A stretch of 64,000 nt of DNA, taken from contig NZ_VITY01000010.1 of NCBI RefSeq assembly GCF_007993935.1, positions 1-64,000 on the forward strand. The letters run 5' to 3'. The notes under the pieces are model-generated. The model saw only the letters and a list, made by a program, of their open reading frames with translations, did not search any database and was not told where the DNA came from. Origin of the DNA: Bradyrhizobium macuxiense (GTDB taxonomy: Bacteria > Pseudomonadota > Alphaproteobacteria > Rhizobiales > Xanthobacteraceae). The stretch's first letter is position 1. The number at the start of each line of letters is the position of its first letter. A program made the position numbers and the translations under genes. Positions 16,464 through 24,822 of this stretch are shown in pieces.

Positions 16464-17300
16464 TTACCGCGTCACGCGCCGCAATTCTTCCGTCAACCGG
16501 TCAAGCGCCTCCGCCAGCATCACACCGCCGCACACCGTGAGCCGCTCCGGCAGCACGATGCGCTTGTTCTCCGGATAGAAGCGTTCCAGCGCCGGATGCA
16601 GCAGGAAGGCGCGGCCTTCATCCTCGGCGCGATCGCCGGCCTCCGACACCAGGATGAAATCCGGCCGCAGCTTGACGATCGCCTCCAGCGAAGCAAACCC
16701 GCCCGCGCCAAGGCCGAGCTCGCCGGCCGCATTGGTCAGTCCCGTCGCCGTCAGCAACGAGCTGATGAGGCTGCTGTCACCGGAGACAAAGCCACGCCGC
16801 TCCAGCGGCAGCACGCGATAGTGATGCGCGCTCGCTACCGTCCGCGCTCGGGCGATGGCCGCATCGAGGCGCGCGATCTCGGCCTCTGCCCGGTCCGGAT
16901 GCTGCAGCACGTCGCCCATTGCCCGGATCTGGTCCCTCACCTCGTCCAGCGTGCGCGGCACGGTGAATTCGACCAGATGCAACCCATGGGCCTTGAGCAA
17001 GTCGCGGGTCGCGCGCTTGTCGAACAGGCTGACGACGACGAGATCGGGCTTGAGCAGCAGCACATCCTCGGCCCCGCCGGACAGGCGCGGATAGTTTCGT
17101 GCCTTCTCTGCGGCCCAGGATTGCCAGGCGTCGCGCGCGAAGCGGCTGAGACCGAGGATCTGGTCCGGATCGGCCAGCGACAGCACGAGTTGGTCGCTGC
17201 ACACATTCATCGAGACGATGCGTGGTCCGGCGGCGAGCGAGGCGCTGGCTGAGATGAGCCACACCAGCATTGAGAGCATCAGGGTAAGCGAAGGTGACAC
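16464..17300 (-). CDS. ABC transporter periplasmic binding protein, BtuF/FecB class
   Basis: 278 residues if started at the GTG at 17300; an ATG at 17279 gives 271. The open frame goes further but through the repeat at 17328-17453. The hydrophobic leader ends SASASLAAG. The two-lobe class III binding-protein pattern is clear: RIVSMNVCSDQLVLSLADPD, ILGLSRFARD, DLVVVSLFDKRA, and a long linker helix near the middle. With the ATPase and permease upstream on the same strand it forms a cobalamin, haem or siderophore importer; the ligand is not decidable. Confidence 0.85.
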   Translation of the reverse strand: MSPSLTLMLSMLVWLISASASLAAGPRIVSMNVCSDQLVLSLADPDQILGLSRFARDAWQSWAAEKARNYPRLSGGAEDVLLLKPDLVVVSLFDKRATRDLLKAHGLHLVEFTVPRTLDEVRDQIRAMGDVLQHPDRAEAEIARLDAAIARARTVASAHHYRVLPLERRGFVSGDSSLISSLLTATGLTNAAGELGLGAGGFASLEAIVKLRPDFILVSEAGDRAEDEGRAFLLHPALERFYPENKRIVLPERLTVCGGVMLAEALDRLTEELRRVTR

Positions 17301-17327
17301 AAGATGGTGCCCGCGCGAGAGCTGCGC

Positions 17328-17453
17328 CCCCTCTCCCGCTTGCGGGGGAGGGTTGGGGTGGGGGTCGTGCCGCAATGGACACTCCTTAGATGGAGAGAGC
17401 CCCCACCCGCCGCGCTCTTCGAGCGCAGCGACCTCCCCCGCAAGCGGGAGAGG
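17328..17453. repeat. Palindromic element inside the ABC importer operon
   Basis: About 126 bp: CCCTCTCCCGCTTGCGGGGG at the left is the complement of CCTCCCCCGCAAGCGGGAGAG at the right, with inner GGGTGGGGGT/GCCCCCACCC pairing. It lies between the ATPase gene and the binding-protein gene. Same broad type as 12014-12182 and 28542-28697. Confidence 0.82.
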
Positions 17454-17482
17454 TGAAGCGAACGCGCGGAGGCGCCAGCGCA

Positions 17483-18256
17483 TCAGATGTCCGCCCACGG
17501 CACGATGACGGCTTCACGCTGAAATTCGGCGCGGTAGGCGTTGACCCGAAACACGCTCGCGAGCACGCTCTCCGACAATGCTTCAGTCGGCGCGCCCTGC
17601 GCCGCCAGCCGCCCCTCCGACAGCACCAGCACATGATCGGCAAAGCGCGCCGCGAGCCCGAGATCGTGGGTCACCACAATGACCAGCACGCCGGTGTCGG
17701 CAACATTGCGCAGCTTCTGCATCACGTCGATCTGGTGGCGCGGATCGAGCGAGGCGGTGGGCTCGTCGGCGAGGATGACCGGCGCCTCCACCGCGAGCAC
17801 CCGGGCCAGTGCGACGCGGCTGCGCTCGCCGCCGGAGAGCTCGGTGACGCGGCGATCGCTGAACGCCTCGACATCGACAGCCCGCATCGCCCGCAGCACC
17901 GCCTCCACATCCGCCTGCGACAGACGCGCCGGATCGGTCGCGCCATGCGGATAGCGGCCGAGCGCGACGATGTCGCGCGCCGGCAACGGCCAATGCGCCA
18001 TATGGCCCTGCGGCAGATAGGCGAAGCGCTTGGCGCGCTCGCGCAAGGGCAGCGATGCCAGCGCGTCGCCGCCAATCCTGATCTCGCCGTCGGACGGGAT
18101 CAGCCCGGCGAGCGCGCGCAGCAGCGTGGTCTTGCCGGCGCCGTTCGGCCCGACCAACGCGACCAGATGGCCCGCAGCGAGCGACAGCGAGATCTCGTGC
18201 AGCACCTTGCGGCTGCCGAGCGACGCATTGAGGTCGGTGGCAGAGAGCAGCGTCAT
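17483..18256 (-). CDS. ABC transporter ATP-binding protein, FecE/BtuD class
   Basis: 257 residues. Walker A is GPNGAGKTT (about 36-44), the Q-loop region is YLPQGHMAHWPL, the signature is LSGGERSRVALAR, Walker B is VILADEPTASLD and the switch is VTHDLGLAA. It belongs to the iron-siderophore/cobalamin/haem subclass. Its start overlaps the end of the permease gene by 4 bases. Confidence 0.95.
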   Translation of the reverse strand: MTLLSATDLNASLGSRKVLHEISLSLAAGHLVALVGPNGAGKTTLLRALAGLIPSDGEIRIGGDALASLPLRERAKRFAYLPQGHMAHWPLPARDIVALGRYPHGATDPARLSQADVEAVLRAMRAVDVEAFSDRRVTELSGGERSRVALARVLAVEAPVILADEPTASLDPRHQIDVMQKLRNVADTGVLVIVVTHDLGLAARFADHVLVLSEGRLAAQGAPTEALSESVLASVFRVNAYRAEFQREAVIVPWADI

Positions 18257-19305
18257 GCCACGCCTCCGCCAAGCGCGCGGCGTTCGCGCATGATGAGATA
18301 GAGGAAGAACGGCACGCCGATGATCGAGGTCAGCACGCCGACCTTGATGTCCGAGGTCGAGGGGATGATGCGCACCGCGATATCGGCGGCGAGCAGCAAC
18401 GTCGCGCCGGTGAGCGCGCTCGGCACCAAGAGCCGCCCCGGATCGTGGCCGATCACCGGACGCATCAGGTGCGGCGCGACGAGACCGATGAAGCCGATCG
18501 TGCCGGTCACCGCGACCGCACCGCCGACGCCGAGCGCAACGCCGGTGATGACGAAGAGCCGCAGCCGTCCGACGTCGACGCCGAGGCTCTGCGCGGCTTC
18601 CTCGCCGAGCGTCAGCGCGCGGAACGCGCTCGCCTGGCTCAGCAGGATGGCACCGCCCGCGATGATGAAGGGCAGCGCCAGCGCCACGTGCTGAAAGCTG
18701 CGGTCCTCCAGCGAGCCGAGCAGCCAGAACGCGATCTCCAGCACCACGAAGGGATTGCTCGAGAGGTTCATCACCAGCGCCGTCGCAGCTCCCGCGAAGC
18801 TCGAGATCGCGAGCCCCGCGAGGATCAGGATCAACAGCCCGGCATTGCGGCCGGCGATCGCAAGCAGCGCGAACACCGAGCCGAACGCGCCGATGATCGC
18901 CACCACCGGCAGCGCGTAGGAGCGCACATCGGCGAGGCCGAGCGCGATCACCAGCACCGCGCCGAATGCCGCCGATTGCGGCGCGCCGAACAGCGACGGC
19001 GAGGCCAGCGGATTGCGCAGCAGGCCCTGCAGCGCCGCGCCCGATAGTCCGAGAATGCCGCCGATCGCGAACGCCAGAATGGTGCGCGGCAGGCGGATCT
19101 CGCGCACGATCACCTGCGCCACGTCGCTGCCGCCGCCGAACAGCGCCTCAATCACCGCAAACGGCGACAGCCGCACCGGCCCGATGCCGAGCGAGAGCAC
19201 CAGCAGCAGGACCACGAGCGCGAGCAGCGCCGCGGTGGCGCCCCACCGGCGCCGCGCTGCGACCTCGGCCGCCAAGGCAAAATCCTGCACGCTCATTGGA
19301 TCCAT
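18253..19305 (-). CDS. ABC transporter permease, FecCD family
   Basis: 350 residues from the ATG at 19305, which follows TAAGAGC; a TTG at 19329 would add eight residues. About ten membrane helices. The diagnostic GLLRNPLASPSLFGAPQSAAFG segment after helix 3 and GFIGLVAPHLMRPVIGHDP near residue 270 mark the BtuC/FhuB/FecC family. No cobalamin riboswitch box was recognised in the 170 bases upstream, so cobalamin is not favoured over haem or siderophore. Confidence 0.94.
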   Translation of the reverse strand: MDPMSVQDFALAAEVAARRRWGATAALLALVVLLLVLSLGIGPVRLSPFAVIEALFGGGSDVAQVIVREIRLPRTILAFAIGGILGLSGAALQGLLRNPLASPSLFGAPQSAAFGAVLVIALGLADVRSYALPVVAIIGAFGSVFALLAIAGRNAGLLILILAGLAISSFAGAATALVMNLSSNPFVVLEIAFWLLGSLEDRSFQHVALALPFIIAGGAILLSQASAFRALTLGEEAAQSLGVDVGRLRLFVITGVALGVGGAVAVTGTIGFIGLVAPHLMRPVIGHDPGRLLVPSALTGATLLLAADIAVRIIPSTSDIKVGVLTSIIGVPFFLYLIMRERRALGGGVA

Positions 19306-19476
19306 GCTCTTACAGCGATCAGCAGACAAGCGATACTCGGCAAAAGCCGTGGCCGGCGCGATAGTCTGAGCTACCGGCGCGGCGGGTGTGACGCGCCGCG
19401 CCTCCTCTCACATTACATGCGCCCGCAAACTGGAGTAGTGTTGCGGCAGACGATTTGACCCGCGCAGGGGAAACGC

Positions 19477-19650
19477 ATGGCCAAGGCTGGAAAGAAGAGC
19501 AAGGGCAGCGCCGGGAGCAACGACAAGTTCGACGACAAGTCGAAAAAGCCTCCGCCGCCCGCAGCATCGCAGGACGACGATTATTACGAGGATGGCGATA
19601 TCGCCACGCCGAAGCTCGACCGCTACGGCAATGACGACGAGCCGTTGTAG
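19477..19650 (+). CDS. Small charged hypothetical protein, 57 residues
   Basis: The ATG at 19477 follows CAGGGGAAACGC, a good ribosome site, and the frame runs 57 codons to TAG. The product begins MAKAGKKSKGSAGSNDKFDD, has a PPPP stretch in the middle and an acidic second half (DDDYYEDGD, ending DRYGNDDEPL). The lysine-rich front and aspartate-rich back suggest a disordered protein. No membrane segment or cysteine. GC-rich codon use fits the neighbours. Function unknown; it is divergent from the importer operon. Confidence 0.6.
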   Translation: MAKAGKKSKGSAGSNDKFDDKSKKPPPPAASQDDDYYEDGDIATPKLDRYGNDDEPL

Positions 19651-19663
19651 GGCTAGCCACGAT

Positions 19664-19783
19664 GTCGTCCTGGCGAAAGCCAGGACCCATTACCCCTGAA
19701 GCGCACTGTTGCGTAAGGTGCCGCCCCAGCATGCCGCCAAACTTGCTGCGGTGGTTATGGGTCCCGGCTTTCGCCGGGACGAC
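19664..19783. repeat. MITE-like palindromic element, GTCGTCCTGGCGAAAG family, copy 2
   Basis: 120 bp: GTCGTCCTGGCGAAAGCC and CATTACCCC at the left, GGTGGTTATGGGTCCCGGC and GCCGGGACGAC at the right. The last 29 bases form the 3' end of the ATP-grasp gene on the opposite strand, which therefore ends within the element. Confidence 0.88.
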
Positions 19784-21044
19784 GTGCTGAGGGATCGTGC
19801 AAAAAATCCTCGCCCTCGATCTTTGCAATACTCCCGCGATCGAGCAGATGCGCGCCAAAGCCGCCGCGGGCCAGCGATGCGGCGATCGGCGGCGAGGCCA
19901 GCAGCAGCGCGGCCGTCATCCCGAGCGGCACGGCGCTGAGCCAATCGAGCCGGAGCGGCGTCAATTCCTCGGCGCTTCCCCGATAGAGCCCTTCGCCCGC
20001 GGCGATGCGGCCGCACTCCCGGATCAGGTCGCGCCGCGTGCCGTCGCGCGATGCGCTGCCGAGCAGCGCCTGCATCGCAAGATGCGTCCGCACGCCGGCG
20101 CGGCTCTCCCCCAGCGGCGCCGGCGTCTCGCCGAGCGAGAGGCGCAGCAAGAGATCGACCAGATCGGTGCCGGACTGGTACGCGTTCATGGGCTCGACCA
20201 GCCGCGGATTGCAGTCGATCAACAGCGGCGTTGCGCTGTCGAGCGGCATGATGACATCAACCGAGAGCGCGCCGTGCCAGCCGAGATGCGCACCGATCCT
20301 CTCGAGCGCGGCGCCGATCGCCGGCCGGCTCACGCTCTCCTTGATCGCCTCGCCGCCGCCGACGCCGGCCGCAATCTGCCGGTAGGCGTGGAAGCCAATG
20401 AGCGTGCCGTGGCAGAACACCGACTGCGCCTTCTCGACCGTGCCGGTGATGAGATCCTGCACCAGCACCTCGCCGGCAAGATCGCCGGCGGATTCGAGGT
20501 CATACAGCGCGCGGTTGAGATCGCCGGCATCACGCACGAACCAGACGCCGCGGCTCGCGGTCCCGACCGAGGTCTTGACCACGGATGGAAACCGCAGGCC
20601 GTCGCGCAGCTCCTCGGCCGAGCGCACGATCCGGGTCGGCGGCTGCGGCAGGCCGAGCTGATCGAGCAGCCGACTGAAACCGGCCTTGCTGTGCACTTCG
20701 CGATAGGAGGCGAAATCCGGCAGCGCGAGGCCGGCATGCGATGTCAGCCGCGCCGCGGCACGGGCGAACAGGAAGCCCTGCTCATGGGTCGGCAGCAGCA
20801 CGTCGAAATGCCGCGACGTCAGCAGGCGCTCGACGAAGCCGAGGTAGCCGGCCGGATCCGACCGCAGCGGCGGACAATGGTGGTATTTGCGGACAAAGCG
20901 GGAATAGCGGGCCAGGCACCAGCGCGAGGGATCGCAGACCTCGACGTGATGGCCGGCCAGCCCCAGGATCGTGATCGCCTCGCGGCCGGAGGTGCTGGAG
21001 CCCTCCGACATCAGCACGCGGAGCGGCTTTTTGGCGTCGATCAT
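19755..21044 (-). CDS. ATP-grasp domain protein of unknown substrate
   Basis: 429 residues. The N-terminal part is a pre-ATP-grasp Rossmann-like domain (RVLMSEGSSTSGREAITIL). The ATP-grasp core includes FPSVVKTSVGTASRGVWFV (about 155-175) and the metal-binding LLIDCNPRLVEPMNAYQSG (about 270-290). ATP-grasp enzymes join a carboxylate to an amine or similar group through an acyl phosphate. No biosynthetic partner genes are adjacent. The last nine residues (RRPGESRDP) are coded by the palindromic repeat at 19664-19783, so the original C-terminus may have been altered by insertion. Confidence 0.85.
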   Translation of the reverse strand: MIDAKKPLRVLMSEGSSTSGREAITILGLAGHHVEVCDPSRWCLARYSRFVRKYHHCPPLRSDPAGYLGFVERLLTSRHFDVLLPTHEQGFLFARAAARLTSHAGLALPDFASYREVHSKAGFSRLLDQLGLPQPPTRIVRSAEELRDGLRFPSVVKTSVGTASRGVWFVRDAGDLNRALYDLESAGDLAGEVLVQDLITGTVEKAQSVFCHGTLIGFHAYRQIAAGVGGGEAIKESVSRPAIGAALERIGAHLGWHGALSVDVIMPLDSATPLLIDCNPRLVEPMNAYQSGTDLVDLLLRLSLGETPAPLGESRAGVRTHLAMQALLGSASRDGTRRDLIRECGRIAAGEGLYRGSAEELTPLRLDWLSAVPLGMTAALLLASPPIAASLARGGFGAHLLDRGSIAKIEGEDFLHDPSARRPGESRDP

Positions 21045-21273
21045 GGCCGATCATCACCGCGCGGCCACACTTTGTCGCCGCCTTTAATGCCGCATGTGTC
21101 GATCCGGCACGCCCGCGCCGGGGGCAGCCATGCGCCTGCGTTCATGGACAATTAGCGGCCAGCCTCTATTTTCGGCCCCCCCTGCCGGGCTTTGCTTCTT
21201 ATTTGACGCGTTTTCTTTACGCGAACCGGCACCACGTCGCTCGAAAACGCTATGGAATAGGGTTGTATCAGCA

Positions 21274-22506
21274 ATGGTCGATATCCTGGCCGCACCGCAG
21301 CAAGCGAAAGCCGACAGCGCGCTGCGCACCCTGACCGGGATTTCGGTCGCCCATTGGGTCAGCCATTTCCATATCTTCGTGCTGCCGATGCTGTTCCCGT
21401 TCCTGAAGCAGCAGCTCGGCGTCGGCTATGTCGAACTCGGATTCGCGCTGACGGTGTTTGCGGTGGTCTCGGGCCTGACCCAGGCGCCGATCGGCTACCT
21501 GGCCGACCATATCGGCGCGCGCAAGATCCTGCTGATCGGGCTGACCGTCGGCGGCTGCGCGCTGATCGGGCTCGGCCTGCATCTGAGCTACACGTCGCTG
21601 ATCGTCTGCGCCGTGCTGCTCGGCCTCGCCAACAGCGTCTATCATCCGGCCGACTACGCGATCCTTTCGGCCCATATGGACGAGGCGCGGATGGGCCGCG
21701 CCTTCTCGATCCACACCTTCGCCGGCTTCCTCGGCGGCGCGGTGGCGCCTGCGATCATGGCAGCGCTTGTCGCCTCGATCCGCGGCCCCGGCGCGCTGAT
21801 CGTGGCCGGCGCGGTCGGACCGCTGGTGGCGCTGTTCCTGATCGTGCTCGGCATTCCCGATGCCGGCGCCAACAAGAACAAGCCAAAGGACGATGCGGCG
21901 CCGAAGGCCAGCGTGGTCACGCCGGCGCTGATGGTGCTGACCGCGTTCTTCACGCTGCTCAGCCTGTCGACCTCCGGCATCAACAATTTCGGCGTGGTCG
22001 CGCTGATGGGCGGTTACGGCGCATCGTTCTCGACCGCCAACATCGCGCTGACCGCGTTCCTCGGCGCCAGCGCCGCGGGCGTGCTCGCCGGCGGCTATCT
22101 CGCCGACTGGACCCATCGCCACAGCCAGCTCGCCGCGGCCTGCTTCGCGGTCAATGCCGTGCTGGTGCTGCTGATCGCGCTGATGAACCTGCCGCCGGTG
22201 GTGCTGACGCTCGCGATGGGGCTTGCCGGATTCCTCGGCGGCGTGATCGCGCCGTCGCGCGACATGATGGTGCGCAACGCCGCGCCTCCCGGCGCCGCCG
22301 GCCGCGCCTTCGGCATCGTCTCAACCGGCTTCAACTTCGGCGGCATCGTCAGCCCGCTGCTGTTCGGCTGGATCATGGACCAGCACATGCCGCACTGGGT
22401 GTTCGGCGCGTCGGTGGTGTTCATGGTGCTGACCGTGTTGCTCGCGTCGGTCACCGAGCACAAGCCGCAGGCCTCCGCGGGTGCAATCCAGGCCAAGGCG
22501 CGTTAG
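21274..22506 (+). CDS. MFS transporter, fosmidomycin-resistance/Fsr-like
   Basis: 410 residues from the ATG at 21274; the upstream open frame lacks protein character. Twelve predicted helices. The start (TLTGISVAHWVSHFHIFVLP) and GYLADHIGARKILLIG loop resemble the Fsr group of major facilitator carriers. The ribosome site is weak (GGTTGTATCAGCA). Exporter or organic-anion role; the substrate is not evident. Convergent with the CYTH-CHAD gene, 3 bases apart. Confidence 0.88.
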   Translation: MVDILAAPQQAKADSALRTLTGISVAHWVSHFHIFVLPMLFPFLKQQLGVGYVELGFALTVFAVVSGLTQAPIGYLADHIGARKILLIGLTVGGCALIGLGLHLSYTSLIVCAVLLGLANSVYHPADYAILSAHMDEARMGRAFSIHTFAGFLGGAVAPAIMAALVASIRGPGALIVAGAVGPLVALFLIVLGIPDAGANKNKPKDDAAPKASVVTPALMVLTAFFTLLSLSTSGINNFGVVALMGGYGASFSTANIALTAFLGASAAGVLAGGYLADWTHRHSQLAAACFAVNAVLVLLIALMNLPPVVLTLAMGLAGFLGGVIAPSRDMMVRNAAPPGAAGRAFGIVSTGFNFGGIVSPLLFGWIMDQHMPHWVFGASVVFMVLTVLLASVTEHKPQASAGAIQAKAR

Positions 22507-22509
22507 GAC

Positions 22510-24099
22510 TCACCGGCCCCAGAATACGGGCGTCGTCTTGAACCGCCGCCAACTCTTGCGCAGCGTTTTTGCCACCGCGATCTGATCGCGGGCCAGCCAG
22601 CCGGCCATCGCGCCGATGCCGAGATGCAGCGCAGGTTGGTCGTCCTGCGCGATGGTGTGGAGCAGCACGCGCGTGCTGCCAATGTCGCACACCCGCCCGA
22701 GGCTGTTCTGCAGCCCGGCGAGCCGCTTCACGTAGCGCTTCGCCGGCGCGTGGGCGGCGTAAAGCGGCAGGAAGAACTCCGCCGCATAGCGCAACTTCTT
22801 GAGGTTGATCCTCAGATTGTGCTGCGCGTGGATATCGAGCCGCCGGAAGCGCGCACCACGCTTCAACGTCTTGCGATGCAACCGCTGCAGAATTCGATCG
22901 GCAAGCACCGGCATCGGCTGCGACAGGATCGCCAGCGCTTCGCTGTCGATCTCGTTGCGCCAGCTGCGACGCTCCACCAGCTGCCCCAGCGAGAGCAGAA
23001 AGCGGCTGCAACGGGGATCGGCCAGGACGCCATGCAAGGCGCCGTAGCTCGACTTCTGACGCTGTTCGACCGCCTGGCGGAGGCCATCGAGATCGATATC
23101 CGGAACCGCTTTGACCAGGCGGGTGATCGTCGTTTCGGCGAACACGTCCCAATCCCGAGCCTTGCCGAGCTGCCGCATCAGCCATCTTGCTTCGGCGTTG
23201 ACGGTCAGAAATGCCGGCGATGGAATGTCGCGCCGGAACAGCGCGCAGATCGTCCGCAAGCGCCGCAACGCCACGCGCATCTGGTGCACGCCTTCGGGGT
23301 CGGTCCCCTGCTCGGCCACCGCGTGATTTTTCAGGAGATGATGCCAGCACGAGCCCACCAGCAGTGCGATGACGTCGTCAACCACAAGCTCCGCGGTGAT
23401 GCCCGACAACTCGGCCTTCACTGCGGATGGCGCGACATCGAACGCCAGCGCATAGCCGCGCTCCGCCTTGCTTCGCGTGCCGATCTGCAGCGGCGCCGCG
23501 TCGAGCAGCTGCGTACCGAGATCGAACAGGACGCCGGCATTGCCGCTCTTCAGTTCGATCTCGATTTCCGACAGCACCTCCTGGCGCGAAGCGGCCTCGA
23601 TCGTTCCCTCGTCGAATACGACTTCAACCGACGCATCGGGCAGATCGAGCTGTCGGGCGTGCCGGCGCACCTTCGTCTCGAAAACCGGCACCAGCGCATC
23701 GTTGCCCAGCGTCGCAACGGGATCACCGACCTCGTCGGCGGGAAATAGCGTAAGATCGGGGGTCATGCCCTCAACAGGCATCTCCCATTGGCGCCGCATC
23801 AGGGGCTGCGCGGCATTGGGGGGAAGCTTCAGCGTCTGGATGAAGCTCTTGCCGCTGTGGCGGACGCGCAACGACATGCCATGCTGAAACAGCAGGCGTT
23901 CGGCCGTGTCGTAATACACCGTTTCCAGCCGGTGATATGCGCCGCGATTGCGCGCATGCTGCACGATGCACGGCGCCTCGCGTAGCTTCTCGAGGCTTCC
24001 TTGCGGCGCAAGGAGCTTGAGCTCGAATTCCGTCTGATCGCCATGCCCGACAGCAATGGCAGTGCCCGCATCGGTCACGACCGGCCGCCGTCCATTCAA
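22510..24099 (-). CDS. CYTH and CHAD domain protein
   Basis: 529 residues. An N-terminal CYTH (triphosphate tunnel) domain starts EFELKLL (about 24-30), the ExExK-like signature, and runs to about residue 215, with a YYDTAERLLFQHGMSLRVR strand pair. A CHAD domain follows (about 235-510) with conserved histidine/arginine helices: GVHQMRVALRRLRT and LRINLKKLRYAAEFF. CYTH enzymes act on triphosphorylated substrates and CHAD binds polyphosphate, so a polyphosphate-linked role is likely. No ppk or ppx gene is nearby. Confidence 0.92.
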   Translation of the reverse strand: MNGRRPVVTDAGTAIAVGHGDQTEFELKLLAPQGSLEKLREAPCIVQHARNRGAYHRLETVYYDTAERLLFQHGMSLRVRHSGKSFIQTLKLPPNAAQPLMRRQWEMPVEGMTPDLTLFPADEVGDPVATLGNDALVPVFETKVRRHARQLDLPDASVEVVFDEGTIEAASRQEVLSEIEIELKSGNAGVLFDLGTQLLDAAPLQIGTRSKAERGYALAFDVAPSAVKAELSGITAELVVDDVIALLVGSCWHHLLKNHAVAEQGTDPEGVHQMRVALRRLRTICALFRRDIPSPAFLTVNAEARWLMRQLGKARDWDVFAETTITRLVKAVPDIDLDGLRQAVEQRQKSSYGALHGVLADPRCSRFLLSLGQLVERRSWRNEIDSEALAILSQPMPVLADRILQRLHRKTLKRGARFRRLDIHAQHNLRINLKKLRYAAEFFLPLYAAHAPAKRYVKRLAGLQNSLGRVCDIGSTRVLLHTIAQDDQPALHLGIGAMAGWLARDQIAVAKTLRKSWRRFKTTPVFWGR

Positions 24100-24279
24100 T
24101 GATATCGCCCCCGGTTTTGTTTATGAAGGTTTCATGACATTGGCAAGGCGCACCGTCGTATCGCAGCGTGCATTTAGCTGCGTATTTAATCTAAAATTAC
24201 CCGGTCAAGTTGTTTGTGGCTACTGCGCCAGCCAAAGGGCGAGGGAAGCCCGCCGCGCGCAGCGTCGTACACGACGCAT

Positions 24280-24744
24280 TCATCCCGATCGTCGCGACAG
24301 GACCTGCTTCAACAGCGGCTCGATCCGCGACAGCTCATCGAGATGCACCGCAGACAGTTCGGCGAGATGATCGGCGGCAAGGCCGGTTAGTTTCAGCAGC
24401 ACCCGGCGCTGGTCGGCGGGATCGAGCACGCGCTCGACCAGCCCGGCTTCGGCGAGGCGATCGACCAGCTCGACCGTGGTGTGGTGGCGAAGCCGCAGCC
24501 GCTCGGCGAGGTCGCCGATCGTGACCGGACCGCCGCCCGGATAGCCCCGGATCGCCAGCAAGGCCTGATGCTGCCGCGGCGTCAGGCCCGCGGCCTTCGC
24601 GGCATCCTGGCTGAATTCCAGAAATCGGCGGATCAAATAGCGGAATTGCGACAGCGCCTCGTAATCGGCCTGGCTGGGAACCCGTTTTCGGGCCTTGATC
24701 GGGGATTTGGCCGGCGATTTCGAGGGTCTCTTCATCGCTGCCAT
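24280..24744 (-). CDS. MarR-family transcriptional regulator
   Basis: 154 residues from the ATG at 24744, which has GGGAGG 5 bases upstream; a TTG upstream in frame is less likely. The winged helix is clear: LTPRQHQALLAIRGYPGGG, then VTIGDLAERLRLRHHTTVEL (recognition region) and RVLDPADQRRVLLKLT (wing). The N-terminus is lysine-rich (KRPSKSPAKSPIKARKR). It is divergent from the ClC channel gene with a palindrome between them, the usual layout for a local repressor. Confidence 0.92.
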   Translation of the reverse strand: MAAMKRPSKSPAKSPIKARKRVPSQADYEALSQFRYLIRRFLEFSQDAAKAAGLTPRQHQALLAIRGYPGGGPVTIGDLAERLRLRHHTTVELVDRLAEAGLVERVLDPADQRRVLLKLTGLAADHLAELSAVHLDELSRIEPLLKQVLSRRSG

Positions 24745-24765
24745 TCGATCCTCCCGCTTGTAATT

Positions 24766-24782
24766 ATATCGCAATACGATAT
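24766..24782. promoter_or_regulatory. Probable MarR operator, 17-bp palindrome
   Basis: ATATCG-CAATA-CGATAT, a perfect dyad with AT-rich arms inside GC-rich DNA. It sits 22 bases upstream of the marR start and reaches the first possible start (24781) of the channel gene. MarR dimers bind palindromes of this size. A bound dimer would occlude both divergent promoters. Binding is inference. Confidence 0.65.
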
Positions 24783-24822
24783 GACGCGCCCGTCCACTTC
24801 ACACGCGAGCCTTACGCCACCG

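Noticed and set aside
19306-19476. Cobalamin riboswitch before the ABC importer
   Set aside because: No GCCACTG box or matching paired regions could be recognised by eye; only a generic GGCCACGG was present.
19797-21155. A 452-codon plus-strand frame opposite the ATP-grasp gene
   Set aside because: No recognisable domain and antisense-like composition; the ATP-grasp reading on the minus strand is coherent over its whole length.
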